A DNA stretch of 64,000 bases from an uncultured Alphaproteobacteria bacterium. Lineage in GTDB: Bacteria > Pseudomonadota > Alphaproteobacteria > Rhodobacterales > Rhodobacteraceae. The notes under the pieces were generated by a model. The model was not told where the DNA came from. It saw only the letters and a program-made list of their open reading frames with translations, and ran no database searches. Of the stretch, positions 48,358 through 57,656 are shown piece by piece. Where the stretch lies: positions 124,001 to 188,000 of the forward strand of contig CACAMI010000001.1 in NCBI GenBank assembly GCA_902533625.1, given 5' to 3'. Numbering within the stretch: the stretch's first letter is position 1; each line of letters starts with the position of its first letter. A program made the position numbers and the translations under genes.

Positions 48358-50202
48358 ATGAATAATAATAGAAGAATCAGAATACTAGATCGTGAATTGG
48401 CAAATAAGATAGCTGCTGGTGAAGTAATTGAAAGGCCGGCAGCAGTAGTTAAGGAGCTTTTAGAGAATTCCTTAGATGCAGGGGCGACAATTATAGATAT
48501 AGTAGTTTCTTGGGGTGGAAAAGGGTTAATCAAAGTTTCCGACAATGGCTTTGGCATAGATAAAGAGGAAATAAAATTATCTGTTTTAAGGCACGCAACA
48601 TCTAAGATGGAAAAAAATGATCTCTCTAGCATAAATAGTTTCGGTTTCAGGGGCGAGGCCCTTCCATCTATTGCGGCAGTGTCTAAATTAAAAATAGTAT
48701 CAAAAACACAAAGTCAGGAGACGGCTTTTGAATTATCTATGAGTTTTGGAGACATAATCGATTTTAAACCTGCCAGTGGAAACAATGGAACCACCGTTTT
48801 AGTAAATGATTTATTTTCTAACGTGCCGGCTCGCTTTAAATTTTTAAAGTCAGATAGGTCTGAAAATTCTCTAATCCTAAGTGTTATAAAGCGCTTGGCT
48901 CTTTCAAGACCCGATCTGGCATTAACTTACTCTCATTTAGATAAGATAGGAGAGAAAAAAATTTTAGAATTACCGTCCCATGGCCCTAGTGACTTTAATT
49001 TGAGAACAGCCGCAATATTGGGCTCTGAATTTTCAGATAATAGCTTTGAGATATCAGGGGAGAAAGAAGGTATACGGGTTCATGGATACGCTAGTATACC
49101 AACCTATGCACGTGGAAATACCAGCCAGCAATTTTTTTCAGTCAACTCAAGACCTATATATGATAAAGAAATTTCTTATGCCCTTAAGGTGGCCTACGGA
49201 GATTTTTTACCCAGTGGAAGATTTTGTTCAGCTTTGATCAATATTTATTGTGATCCTAAAGATTTGGATGTTAATGTTCACCCTACCAAAGAAGAGGTCA
49301 GATTTGCTTTTCCAAAAAAGATAAAGGAACTATTAATTGGCTCTGTTCGAGAGGGGATTGGATCTATGGGGATTAAGGCATCTACTCGCTTAAATTATTC
49401 CGCGAGAGAATTTTTTTCTATGGGATCAGATGGCGGCTCTTTTTCACAAAAAAATAAAAATGTAGATAATTTATCAGTTGATCAAATGGTTTTAAATCAA
49501 AATTTATATCCAGACTTGAATATGAATTCCACAAAATTTTTTGAAGGTCATTTAGAAGAAAAAAAATTCAATCCAAGGGAAAGTTTAAAGGTAAGGGATA
49601 ATGTGATGGGGGAAGATTTTCCTCCTCTTGGGTATGCTATTGCCCAAATTCATGAAAATTATATAATAGCTAGAACAAAAGATGGAATGGCCCTGATTGA
49701 TCAGCATGCGGCACATGAGCGGATAACGTACGAGAAATTAAAAAAAGAATATTATGAAGGGCACGTAAAGAAAGCGCAAAACTTACTTATACCTGAAATA
49801 ATAGAATTAGGGGATCAAGATACGAATTCCATATTGAGGTCTAAGGATGAACTTGTAGCTTTTGGACTAGATGTTGATTCTTTTGGACCCGGAGCAATTT
49901 CGGTCCTAGCAATTCCAGCTGCCCTAGGAGACATTAATATCGAAGAGTTAATAAAGGATCTTTTATTAGAAATTGGAGATTTAGGAAGAGAAATTGCTCT
50001 TAAAACAAAAATTGATCAAATATTGTCAAGAATGGCATGTCATTCATCGATCCGTAGTGGGAGAAGATTAGTATTAGAAGAAATGAACGCTCTTCTAAGA
50101 AAAATTGAGGTTGTTCCTTATTCTGCACAATGCAACCATGGGCGTCCAACTTACATTACATTGTCATTAAAAGATATCGAAAAGCTTTTTGGGAGAATTT
50201 AA
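48358..50202 (+). CDS. mutL: DNA mismatch repair protein MutL
   Basis: GHKL ATPase linking mismatch recognition to repair. The N-terminus shows LANKIAAGEVIERPAAVVKELLENSLDAGAT (catalytic E36, N37 region), KVSDNGFGID, and SFGFRGEALPSIAAVSK; SVNSRPIYDKEIS and DVNVHPTKEEVRF end the ATPase domain. The C-terminal domain begins near residue 425 and has a LIDQHAAHERITYEKL stretch; I see the ACHSSIRSG...CNHGRPT zinc-site-like motifs but not the DQHAxxER endonuclease tail beyond the LIDQHAAHER block, which is in fact the endonuclease signature. The organism therefore probably uses MutH-independent repair. Confidence 0.97.
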   Translation: MNNNRRIRILDRELANKIAAGEVIERPAAVVKELLENSLDAGATIIDIVVSWGGKGLIKVSDNGFGIDKEEIKLSVLRHATSKMEKNDLSSINSFGFRGEALPSIAAVSKLKIVSKTQSQETAFELSMSFGDIIDFKPASGNNGTTVLVNDLFSNVPARFKFLKSDRSENSLILSVIKRLALSRPDLALTYSHLDKIGEKKILELPSHGPSDFNLRTAAILGSEFSDNSFEISGEKEGIRVHGYASIPTYARGNTSQQFFSVNSRPIYDKEISYALKVAYGDFLPSGRFCSALINIYCDPKDLDVNVHPTKEEVRFAFPKKIKELLIGSVREGIGSMGIKASTRLNYSAREFFSMGSDGGSFSQKNKNVDNLSVDQMVLNQNLYPDLNMNSTKFFEGHLEEKKFNPRESLKVRDNVMGEDFPPLGYAIAQIHENYIIARTKDGMALIDQHAAHERITYEKLKKEYYEGHVKKAQNLLIPEIIELGDQDTNSILRSKDELVAFGLDVDSFGPGAISVLAIPAALGDINIEELIKDLLLEIGDLGREIALKTKIDQILSRMACHSSIRSGRRLVLEEMNALLRKIEVVPYSAQCNHGRPTYITLSLKDIEKLFGRI

Positions 50203-51313
50203 AATTATTATTAAACCCGAAATCTTGCTAATTATAAATTTGATTTTCGTTTTTATTTTGTTCTTATACTTGAGAAGGAATAACACTCAGAGTGTTGGGG
50301 GTCGGCGGTTAGAAGAAAGGCTTTTAAGTATTCAGGTAGATATTGACAAAATGTCTAATACTCAACAGCAGATTCAAGGTCAAATTAAGACTTCTGGAGA
50401 AATGAATCAAACCGGACAAAGTAATACTAATAGCCTTGTATCTGAAAGGCTTAATAAAGTAGAAAAATCTGTATCTGAATCGCTCAATATGAATCTATTA
50501 AAGACAGGTCGATATCTTTCTGAAATTCAGGAACGATTATCAGTTATTGATAAAGCTCAGACTAATATAGAAAAACTTTCTGGTAATGTCTTGGGGCTTC
50601 AGGAAATACTTTCAAATAAGCAAGCCAGGGGTGCTTTTGGAGAAATTCAATTATTTGATATAATAAAAAAATCACTTCCACCAGACTCTTTTGAAACCCA
50701 GCCTGTACTTTCAAATAATAAGAGAGCAGATTTCTTAATTAAATTGCCCAACCCTCCAGGCCCCATAGTTATAGATAGTAAGTTCCCATTAGAGGCATAT
50801 AATTCATTGACAAAATCGACAACTGATAGAGAAAAAAAAGATGCTGAAAAGAGTTTTAAAATTAATGTCAGGAACCATATAAAGGATATAGCTGAGAAAT
50901 ATATAATACCAGGTGAGACTGCAGATGGAGCATTAATGTTTTTACCATCGGAGGCAATTTATGCGGAATTGCATGCTAACTTTACTGATCTAATCAGTGA
51001 AAGTTTTTCTTTAAAGGTTTGGGTGGTTTCTCCTACTACATGTATGGCCACTTTGAATACGGTTCGGGCTATACTTAAGGATGCCCGCCTTAAAGAACAT
51101 GCTGAAAGAATTAGAATAGAATTAGAGCATATTCAAAAAGATGCACATAGGTTAGAAGTACGTGCAACAAACTTGAATAAGCATTTTAACTTAGCTTCTA
51201 AAGATTTAGAAGAGATAAAGATTTCATCATCTAAAATTTCAAAAAGATCAACTAGGTTTGAGCAAATAGAGTTTGACCATGTAAAAAATGAATTAGATAT
51301 TGAAAAAGAATAG
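50189..51313 (+). CDS. rmuC: RmuC-family DNA recombination protein
   Basis: RmuC family (374 residues), reported to limit recombination at inverted repeats; the C-terminal domain has a restriction-endonuclease-like fold. A membrane anchor is at residues 9-28 (PEILLIINLIFVFILFLYL), then a coiled-coil linker (about 40-130), then the conserved RADFLIKLPNPPGPIVIDSKFPLEAYN and MFLPSEAIYAELHANF. The frame starts at TTG 50189, overlapping mutL by 14 bases, which suggests translational coupling; no better start precedes the membrane anchor. Confidence 0.9.
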   Translation: MGEFKIIIKPEILLIINLIFVFILFLYLRRNNTQSVGGRRLEERLLSIQVDIDKMSNTQQQIQGQIKTSGEMNQTGQSNTNSLVSERLNKVEKSVSESLNMNLLKTGRYLSEIQERLSVIDKAQTNIEKLSGNVLGLQEILSNKQARGAFGEIQLFDIIKKSLPPDSFETQPVLSNNKRADFLIKLPNPPGPIVIDSKFPLEAYNSLTKSTTDREKKDAEKSFKINVRNHIKDIAEKYIIPGETADGALMFLPSEAIYAELHANFTDLISESFSLKVWVVSPTTCMATLNTVRAILKDARLKEHAERIRIELEHIQKDAHRLEVRATNLNKHFNLASKDLEEIKISSSKISKRSTRFEQIEFDHVKNELDIEKE

Positions 51314-51410
51314 CAATACCATAAACAGCAGTGCCTATATTTTTCCTAAAACTTTTGGTTGTAAAGTTAGAGCAATTTAGTATAAATATTGCAAATATAT
51401 AAGGATTTAA

Positions 51411-52106
51411 ATGCACGTTGGGTTGATAATGGATGGGAACGGCCGTTGGGCTACTCGGAAGGGATTTGACCGAATAGAAGGTCACAAGAGTGGTGCAAAA
51501 GTTGTCGAGGAAATCATAAGATCTTGCTCTCAAGCTGGTGTAAAAACATTAACCCTGTATGCATTTTCGACAGAAAATTGGTCAAGGGACAAGGGTGAAA
51601 TTAAGGGCTTAATGGATCTTTTTAATTACTATATTTCAAGACACCTCACAGAAATGATATCTAATGGAATAAGGATAAAATTTTTGGGCAGTAAGGATGG
51701 ATTGCAAGATAAAATAGTTAATTTAATCAATAATGCTACGGAAAAATCCGCGTACAATGACAAATTTTTCCTTAATATTGCAATAAATTATGGTGGCCGA
51801 GATGAGATTGTCCGAGCCGTAAGAAAGATAGCAAAAAACGTAAAAAATGGTTTGATTGATATAGATGATATAGATGAAAAAACCATAACATCTATGTTAG
51901 ATACATCGTCTCAAAAGGATCCAGATTTAATTATCAGAACTGCTGGAGAGCAGCGACTTTCGAACTTTCTTTCATGGCAAAGTGCATACTCCGAGTTTTA
52001 TTTTTCAGGATTAGAGTGGCCAGAATTTAATAAGACAGAATTTTTTAAGGCTTTGGAGAGTTATAAAAGTAGAGTAAGAAGTTTTGGGGCAGTTGCAGGT
52101 GAATGA
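51411..52106 (+). CDS. uppS: Isoprenyl diphosphate synthase, UppS family
   Basis: cis-Prenyltransferase that makes undecaprenyl (or decaprenyl) diphosphate, the lipid carrier for cell-wall and LPS synthesis. The active-site aspartate is in MHVGLIMDGNGRWATRKG (D8), followed by LTLYAFSTENWSR and, near the C-terminus, DLIIRTAGEQRLSNFLSWQSAYSEFYF. Length 231 is normal. It is not next to cdsA/dxr as in many alphaproteobacteria, so a second copy elsewhere is possible; the usual biosynthetic role is still the best guess. Confidence 0.94.
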   Translation: MHVGLIMDGNGRWATRKGFDRIEGHKSGAKVVEEIIRSCSQAGVKTLTLYAFSTENWSRDKGEIKGLMDLFNYYISRHLTEMISNGIRIKFLGSKDGLQDKIVNLINNATEKSAYNDKFFLNIAINYGGRDEIVRAVRKIAKNVKNGLIDIDDIDEKTITSMLDTSSQKDPDLIIRTAGEQRLSNFLSWQSAYSEFYFSGLEWPEFNKTEFFKALESYKSRVRSFGAVAGE

Positions 52107-52164
52107 GTTCGAGAAACTATAACTCTAGTTACTTGGAAGTGATTAAATTTGAAGGGAGAAACAA

Positions 52165-52287
52165 GTGAGATTAATTATTTTTATTCTATTATTTAGTACT
52201 CTTGTTGGATGTGGAACAGTTGGGGGTGCTCTTAGGGGAATGGGTTCTGATTTTGATTTAGTCGGATCTTACCTTTTCGAAGGTTAA
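52165..52287 (+). CDS. Small lipoprotein, 40 residues
   Basis: A short GTG-started frame preceded by GAAGGGAGAA with ideal spacing. The protein has a basic first residue pair, a hydrophobic signal (LIIFILLFSTL) and a lipobox LVGC, giving a mature lipoprotein of only about 25 residues (CGTVGGALRGMGSDF...SYLFEG). It resembles the short entericidin-like or unannotated lipoproteins seen in alphaproteobacteria; the function is unknown. It lies 58 bases after uppS and its stop is only six bases before the coaBC start, so it is likely expressed with them. Confidence 0.72.
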   Translation: MRLIIFILLFSTLVGCGTVGGALRGMGSDFDLVGSYLFEG

Positions 52288-52293
52288 CTCCCT

Positions 52294-53481
52294 TTGCTTA
52301 GTGGCAAAAAGGTTCTGGTAATCATTTGTGGTGGTATTGCTGCTTACAAAGCTTTGGAGCTAATACGTAGGTTAAAGAATTTGAATGCCCAGATATTTCC
52401 AGTAATGACACCAGCTGCAAAAAACTTTGTCACAGAGATGAGTGTAGGAGTGTTAGCTGAAAGCAAAGTTTATTCTGAATTATTTGATTTGCAGGATGAG
52501 TCAGAAATAGGGCATATTAATTTGGCACGAAGTGCTGATTTAATAATAGTGGCTCCAGCTACAGCAAATTTTTTAGCCAAAGTTGCTTCTGGTATTTGTT
52601 CGAATCTGGCAGAGACGATAGTAGCCGCAGCTAATTGTAGGGTAATTATGATTCCTGCAATGAACGTAAAAATGTGGGAAAGAAAAACCAACCAAAGAGC
52701 GGTAGAAACTCTTAAAGGCGATGGGGTACATTTTATAGGACCAGCATATGGAGAGATGGCTTGTGGTGATTTTGGGGAAGGGCGGTTTGAGGACTTAGAT
52801 GTAATAGAAACATCTATAAAAAATTTTTTTGGTTCAAAAAAACTATTTGGAAAAAGAATTCTAATTACATCTGGATCAACTTACGAGCCTATTGACCCAA
52901 TACGTTTTATATCCAACCGATCTTCTGGCAAGCAAGGTAGCAGCATCGCTTCCGCTCTTAGTGAATTAGGAGCTGAGGTGATTTTTATTTCCGGGCCTTC
53001 AACAGAGAGTTCACCTGAAGGTGTTAATTTGATTAAAGTTGAAACGGCGGAGCAGATGTTTGAAGTAGCGCTTTCCCAGAAAAATATTGATGTAGCTATT
53101 TGTGTCGCTGCTGTTGGAGACTGGAGAGTAAAGCGGCTAAGCAAAAATAAACTAAAGAAAGGTCTTGAGAGTGAGTTGAACCTTCAGTTAGTCCAAAATA
53201 AGGACATTCTTAAAAAAATTTCTCAATCAAAGAATAGGCCTAGATTGGTAATAGGCTTTTCGGCAGAGACCCAAAAAGTTATTGAGCATGCAAAGGAAAA
53301 AAGAGTTAATAAAAAGTGTGATTGGATTTTGGCAAATGATGTAAGTAGGTCCGACAGTTCTATGGGTGGCGATTTTAATGTTATAACTTTAGTAACTTCA
53401 GAAGGTGTTGAGAGGTGGCCAAAGCTATCTAAATATGAAGTTGGAATTCGGTTAGCCGAAAGAATTTCTAAGGCAATATAA
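52294..53481 (+). CDS. coaBC: Bifunctional CoaBC (phosphopantothenoylcysteine synthetase/decarboxylase)
   Basis: Two steps of coenzyme A synthesis. The N-terminal CoaC flavoprotein domain (1-180) has CGGIAAYKALELIRRLK, IVAPATANFLAKVASGICSNL, PAMNVKMWE (the PXMNXXMW substrate motif) and the ACGDFGEGR clamp. The C-terminal CoaB domain (190-395) has ILITSGSTYEPIDPIRFISNRSSGKQG and VAICVAAVGDWR. The frame starts at a TTG with GAAGG about ten bases upstream. It forms a tight run with the lipoprotein and moeB genes. Confidence 0.96.
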   Translation: MLSGKKVLVIICGGIAAYKALELIRRLKNLNAQIFPVMTPAAKNFVTEMSVGVLAESKVYSELFDLQDESEIGHINLARSADLIIVAPATANFLAKVASGICSNLAETIVAAANCRVIMIPAMNVKMWERKTNQRAVETLKGDGVHFIGPAYGEMACGDFGEGRFEDLDVIETSIKNFFGSKKLFGKRILITSGSTYEPIDPIRFISNRSSGKQGSSIASALSELGAEVIFISGPSTESSPEGVNLIKVETAEQMFEVALSQKNIDVAICVAAVGDWRVKRLSKNKLKKGLESELNLQLVQNKDILKKISQSKNRPRLVIGFSAETQKVIEHAKEKRVNKKCDWILANDVSRSDSSMGGDFNVITLVTSEGVERWPKLSKYEVGIRLAERISKAI

Positions 53482-53511
53482 ATTAATGTTTTACTTGTTA
53501 TGTAATTTCTG

Positions 53512-54270
53512 ATGAAAAATACTTTAATTACCGGATATGATCGTTACTATAGACAAGTTCTAGTAAAAGAAATAGGCGGTCAAGGCCAGCAAAAGTTGAA
53601 AAAATCAAAAGTATTGGTTATTGGAGCTGGAGGCCTTGGAGCGCCAGTTTTGTTTTATCTTGCAGCTTCGGGTGTAGGAACATTGGGTGTTGTTGATTAT
53701 GACACCGTCGAAATGTCAAATTTACAAAGGCAAATTCTATATAAGACTAAGGATATAGGGCAGATTAAGGTTAAAGCCGCTAAGAATACAATTAAAACTT
53801 TAAACCCTGATGTTAAAGTTAATACATATAACAAAAAGATTATAACAGATGCAGATACTAACATTTTGTCAGAATATGACATTATAATAGATGGTTCAGA
53901 TTCTATAAAACTAAAAAACTTAATTGCGCGAAAGTGCGTAAAGGTATCCAAAACTCTAGTCACAGGGTCAGCATCTACTTGGGAGGGTCAACTTTTCATT
54001 TATGATCCTAATAATAGTGTTTCATGTTACTCATGTATTTACGGAAACCAATCGAATAACAATGACAATGATTGTTCTCATCTAGGAATTGTAGGAACAG
54101 TGACAGGCATGATAGGGTCAATGATGGCTTCTGAAACTATCAAAAATATTGTAGGACTTTCGTCGTCCTTAACAAACAATCTTTTGATTTATGATGGCCT
54201 TTTCAATGAGTTTAGAAAAATATTTGTTCCTAAGAATACGACCTGTAGATCTTGCAATTACAATTTATAA
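53512..54270 (+). CDS. MoeB/ThiF-type adenylyltransferase
   Basis: E1-like enzyme of 252 residues that adenylates the C-terminal glycine of small sulfur carriers (MoaD or ThiS). ATP-binding GAGGLGAPVLFYLAASGVG, VVDYDTVEMSNLQRQILY and DGSDSIKLKNLI are all present; the catalytic cysteine lies in NDCSHLGIVGT, and two zinc pairs (CYSC, CRSC) frame the C-terminal half. No rhodanese domain is attached, as in MoeB proper. The partner sulfur carrier is not in the window, so MoeB versus ThiF is undecided. Its end overlaps the convergent dehydrogenase gene by six bases. Confidence 0.92.
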   Translation: MKNTLITGYDRYYRQVLVKEIGGQGQQKLKKSKVLVIGAGGLGAPVLFYLAASGVGTLGVVDYDTVEMSNLQRQILYKTKDIGQIKVKAAKNTIKTLNPDVKVNTYNKKIITDADTNILSEYDIIIDGSDSIKLKNLIARKCVKVSKTLVTGSASTWEGQLFIYDPNNSVSCYSCIYGNQSNNNDNDCSHLGIVGTVTGMIGSMMASETIKNIVGLSSSLTNNLLIYDGLFNEFRKIFVPKNTTCRSCNYNL

Positions 54271-55251
54271 CATGCTTGGTAGAACTTGATCTGGTGGCCT
54301 ATGGCCATCTGCTAAAGTTTTAATATTCACTATAACCTTTTCACCCATCTCTATTCTGCCTTCAACTGTTGCCGAACTCATGTGCGGAAGTAACAAGACA
54401 TTCTTAAAGGTTTTCAGCTCTGGAGAAACATTTGTTCCCCCTTCATAAACGTCCAAGCCTGCGCCCGCTATTTTTTTTGCTCGCAAGCTCCTTATCAGTG
54501 CTTTTTGATCAATGACTTCTCCTCTTGCTGTATTTATAATGAAAGCACTACTATTTAGCAGATTAAGTCTATTAGAATCTATTAGATGAAAAGTATCTGG
54601 TGTATGGGGGGTATGAATTGACAGTATATCCAAATCAGGTAGCATAACGTCTAGATTGTCGTAGAAAGCGGCATTTAATTCTGTTTCAATTTCTGGATGA
54701 ATTTGTCTTCTGTTATGATAAATTATTTCCATACCAAAAGCTGAAGCTCTGGCTGCGACTTTTCTTCCAATTCTTCCCATCCCTAAAATACCTAGCCTTT
54801 TACCGCTAATACGGTTTCCCAATAATGCAGTGGGTTTCCAGCCCTCCCAAGTGTCATCTGTTATCCTATCAGCACCCTCTTTCATCCTTCTTGGTAAGGC
54901 GAGGATTAGCGCCATAGCAATATCTGCAGTATCTGAAGCGGATACACCCGGGGTATTCGTAACCATTATACCTCTAGCCATAGCAGTTTTAACATCAATG
55001 TGATCATATCCAGCTCCGTAATTTGCAATTAGTTTGAAATTTTTCCCTGCCAAGGCTAAAAGCGAGCTGTCTATTTTGTCTCCAACCGTCGGGACCAGAA
55101 TATCAGATTCTCTAACTGCATTGACTAATTGATCTCTAGAAAATGGTTCATCCGTATTATTTAAACTAGTATCGAACAATTCATTTAATCGCACTTGAAC
55201 TATTTCAGGAAGTTTTCTAGTTACCACTACTCTAGGTTTACGGTTTTGCAT
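54265..55251 (-). CDS. D-2-hydroxyacid dehydrogenase (glyoxylate reductase-like)
   Basis: NAD(P)-dependent dehydrogenase of 328 residues. It begins RKPRVVVTRKLPEIVQVRL, shared with alphaproteobacterial glyoxylate/hydroxypyruvate reductases, and has LIANYGAGYDHIDV, the nucleotide-binding GILGMGRIGRKVAARA, the catalytic arginine in NTARGEVIDQ and the histidine in LLPHMSSAT. I chose ATG 55251; the open frame extends 27 codons further without family similarity. It is divergent from the SH3-domain gene, an arrangement I recall from other Rhodobacteraceae. Confidence 0.9.
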   Translation of the reverse strand: MQNRKPRVVVTRKLPEIVQVRLNELFDTSLNNTDEPFSRDQLVNAVRESDILVPTVGDKIDSSLLALAGKNFKLIANYGAGYDHIDVKTAMARGIMVTNTPGVSASDTADIAMALILALPRRMKEGADRITDDTWEGWKPTALLGNRISGKRLGILGMGRIGRKVAARASAFGMEIIYHNRRQIHPEIETELNAAFYDNLDVMLPDLDILSIHTPHTPDTFHLIDSNRLNLLNSSAFIINTARGEVIDQKALIRSLRAKKIAGAGLDVYEGGTNVSPELKTFKNVLLLPHMSSATVEGRIEMGEKVIVNIKTLADGHRPPDQVLPSML

Positions 55252-55382
55252 TTGCTTTATCTTTCTTACTTTAGATTCGTTATTTATTATTCTAATAAAC
55301 CTGGCTATTCTAGATCCAGAATTTAAAACCATTCTACTGGTAATATTAATTTATGAAATGAAAATTTCTAATAATTGAGCAA

Positions 55383-55919
55383 ATGTTGAAAAATACCATA
55401 AACTTTATTTTGGGCTGTATAATTTTGACAACCATCTGTGTGGTGCCCTCATTTTCGATTGAACTCACAACAAGCGCAAAGGGAGATAAGAAACAAATCA
55501 ATGCTGAAAAAAAAGGTTCGGAGACTGGCAGGTCTTTACCAAGGTTTGTTAGTTTGAAAAGCTCAAAGGTAAATATGAGAAGAGGTCCTGGAAAGGAGTT
55601 TAGGATAGATTGGGTTTATTACAGGAAGAACCTGCCAGTGAAAATTATTTTTGAATATTTACGATGGAGAAAAATCGAGGATTTTGAGGGTTACACGGGC
55701 TGGGTGCATGCTTCTTTGCTTTCAGGGAAAAAGTCATTAATAATTATTGGTGACAATGTTCCATTAAGAGAAAGACCAGTAAAAGATGCTTCTTCTATAG
55801 CTTATCTTCAAAGGCATGTTTTAGTTTTCCCTGAATTGTGTAAAAAAGCATGGTGTAAAGTTGAGATTAATAGCTATAGTGGTTGGTTGGATAGAGAGTT
55901 AGTCTGGGGAGACTTTTAA
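55383..55919 (+). CDS. Secreted SH3-domain protein
   Basis: An exported protein of 178 residues. A signal peptide (MLKNTINFILGCIILTTICVVPSFS) is followed by two bacterial SH3-like domains, LKSSKVNMRRGPGKEFRIDWVYYRKN with the conserved NMRRGPG turn, and IIGDNVPLRERPVKDASSIAYLQR. Such domains commonly bind peptidoglycan or partner enzymes; no catalytic domain is attached. It is conserved next to the glyoxylate-reductase-like gene in related genomes as I recall. Its stop overlaps the convergent regulator gene's stop by four bases (TTAA). Confidence 0.85.
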   Translation: MLKNTINFILGCIILTTICVVPSFSIELTTSAKGDKKQINAEKKGSETGRSLPRFVSLKSSKVNMRRGPGKEFRIDWVYYRKNLPVKIIFEYLRWRKIEDFEGYTGWVHASLLSGKKSLIIIGDNVPLRERPVKDASSIAYLQRHVLVFPELCKKAWCKVEINSYSGWLDRELVWGDF

Positions 55920-56674
55920 GACAAGGTATTTTCTATAAATAGTTTGTAACCAAGCCCTCGAACAGTTTTAAGAAAGGTTGGGTGGGTTGGGTTTGGTTCT
56001 ATTTTCTTTCTCAATCGTGTAATTTGAAGATCTATTAACCTGTTATTTATGATCTTTTTGTTTGAAACTGAGAACTCTTTTTTAGAATTCAGCTCCTTTA
56101 CAATTTTTTCCCGCGAGAGGACCTTATTTTTGTGGATATCAAAAACATGTAAAAGAGCCATTTCATTTGCAGTAAGATTTATCTTATTACCATTAACGTT
56201 TAATATTTGTTTATTAAAATCTAAATTAAAACCCTGATCGGTAAGAGCCTTAGTTTGTTTCTCTGATACGGTTAACTGATTGCGTCTAATAATTGCCCTA
56301 ATCCGAACTAATAACTCTTCTGGCTCAAACGGTTTGGTTAAATAATCATCTGCTCCGTTTTTGAAACCTTGTAACTTGTCAGTCATTTCGGTGCGGGCTG
56401 TAAGCATAAAAACTGGAACATTAAAGTTCTCAGAGATTATTTTTGTTAATTCAAACCCATCTGTGCCAGGCATCATTACATCTACTATCACTATTTCAAA
56501 CCTAAAGTTTTTAAGATGCTCGATCGCGACTTCAGAGTTCTTGGCAGAAATTGCAATGTAATTATTTTTCTTTAAGAAACGTTTTAAGAGGTTCCTTATT
56601 CGGAAGTCATCATCTACTATCAACACCGAAATTTTTTGAGTTGGCGTGGACACATAATTTCTTTGAGACATCAT
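55916..56674 (-). CDS. OmpR-family response regulator (PetR-like)
   Basis: A two-component response regulator of 252 residues. The receiver domain has VLIVDDDFRIRNLL (acidic pocket), EIVIVDVMMPGTDG with the phosphorylated aspartate, and KPFEPEELL with the conserved lysine. The C-terminal winged helix follows (NLTANEMALLHVFDIHKNKVLSREKIV, RLIDLQITRLRKKI, TVRGLGYKL). Its position next to a branched-chain aminotransferase gene matches petR of Rhodobacter, where PetP (MarR type) usually accompanies it; I see no petP here. The start ATG is chosen from several close starts. No sensor kinase is adjacent. Confidence 0.87.
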   Translation of the reverse strand: MMSQRNYVSTPTQKISVLIVDDDFRIRNLLKRFLKKNNYIAISAKNSEVAIEHLKNFRFEIVIVDVMMPGTDGFELTKIISENFNVPVFMLTARTEMTDKLQGFKNGADDYLTKPFEPEELLVRIRAIIRRNQLTVSEKQTKALTDQGFNLDFNKQILNVNGNKINLTANEMALLHVFDIHKNKVLSREKIVKELNSKKEFSVSNKKIINNRLIDLQITRLRKKIEPNPTHPTFLKTVRGLGYKLFIENTLS

Positions 56675-56776
56675 AACAGTTCTTGACTTGTTGACTACTT
56701 GTGTAATCAATTATAGAAAATACAGTTAATTTAGAAAGAAAAAATTTAGACAATAAACTTTTAAAGGTGAGTTAAC

Positions 56777-57643
56777 ATGATTTCTTACGATGACCGAGAT
56801 GGTTATATTTGGATGGATGGTGAATTCATAGAGTGGCGAAACGCCAAAGTACATATACTTACCCACGCTTTACACTATGGCTCTTCAGTCTTTGAGGGAG
56901 AGAGATGCTATGGTGGGAAGATATTCAAGAGCATTGATCACTCTAAGAGGCTTATAAATTCAGGAAAATTAATGGACATACCCATAACATACACGGTAGA
57001 TCAGATTGAAGATATAAAAGAAAAAGTGATAGAAAAATCAAAGCTCTCCGATTTATATGTACGGGCTATTGCGTGGAGGGGATCGGGAACCGACATGGGA
57101 GTGGCATCGGAAAATAATAGGGTAAGGATGGCAGTTGCGGCTTGGGAATGGGGTGCATATTATGGCGATGCAAAATTCAAAGGTGCTAAACTAAACATAT
57201 CTAGATGGAAGCGGCCAAGCCCAGAAACAATACCATGCTTTGCAAAGGCGGCTGGCCTTTATATGATCTGCACTCAGTCAAAACACGAAGCACAGCAAAA
57301 AGGCTGCTCAGACTCCTTAATGATGGATTATAGAGGTCACGTAGCTGAGGCAACAGGGGCAAATGTCTTCTTTGTGAAAAATAATGTTGTTCATACTCCC
57401 AAGCCGGATTGCTTTCTTAATGGTATTACACGGCAAACGGTAATTCAAATCCTTAAGGATAAGGGGATAGAGGTTGTTGAAAGGCATATACTTCCTAATG
57501 AGATGGAAGAATTTGAGCAATGCTGGTTGACTGGTACAGCAGCAGAGGTTACCCCAGTCGGCAAAGTAGAACAGTATAATTTTGAAGTAGGTGCTCTTAC
57601 AAGGGAAGTATCTAAGGAATATGAGAATCTTGTAAGAAGTTAA
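56777..57643 (+). CDS. ilvE: Branched-chain amino acid aminotransferase
   Basis: Fold-type IV PLP aminotransferase for the last step of leucine, isoleucine and valine synthesis. It has THALHYGSSVFEGERCYGG, VRAIAWRGSGTDMG, the PLP-lysine region CFAKAAGLYM, DSLMMDYRGHVAEATGANVFFV and CWLTGTAAEVTPVGKV. The length (288) is normal. An upstream GTGAG region lies about seven bases before the ATG. It is divergent from the response regulator, and rsfS begins 13 bases after it. Confidence 0.95.
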   Translation: MISYDDRDGYIWMDGEFIEWRNAKVHILTHALHYGSSVFEGERCYGGKIFKSIDHSKRLINSGKLMDIPITYTVDQIEDIKEKVIEKSKLSDLYVRAIAWRGSGTDMGVASENNRVRMAVAAWEWGAYYGDAKFKGAKLNISRWKRPSPETIPCFAKAAGLYMICTQSKHEAQQKGCSDSLMMDYRGHVAEATGANVFFVKNNVVHTPKPDCFLNGITRQTVIQILKDKGIEVVERHILPNEMEEFEQCWLTGTAAEVTPVGKVEQYNFEVGALTREVSKEYENLVRS

Positions 57644-57656
57644 AAATTATTTTTAT

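Noticed and set aside
48358-50202. A truncated MutL lacking the C-terminal endonuclease region
   Set aside because: The DQHAxxER motif is present in LIDQHAAHERITYEKL, and length and C-terminal blocks are normal, so nothing is missing.
53697-53963. Antisense open frame of 88 residues within moeB
   Set aside because: It lies entirely inside a clear gene with full domain structure and has no separate start context.
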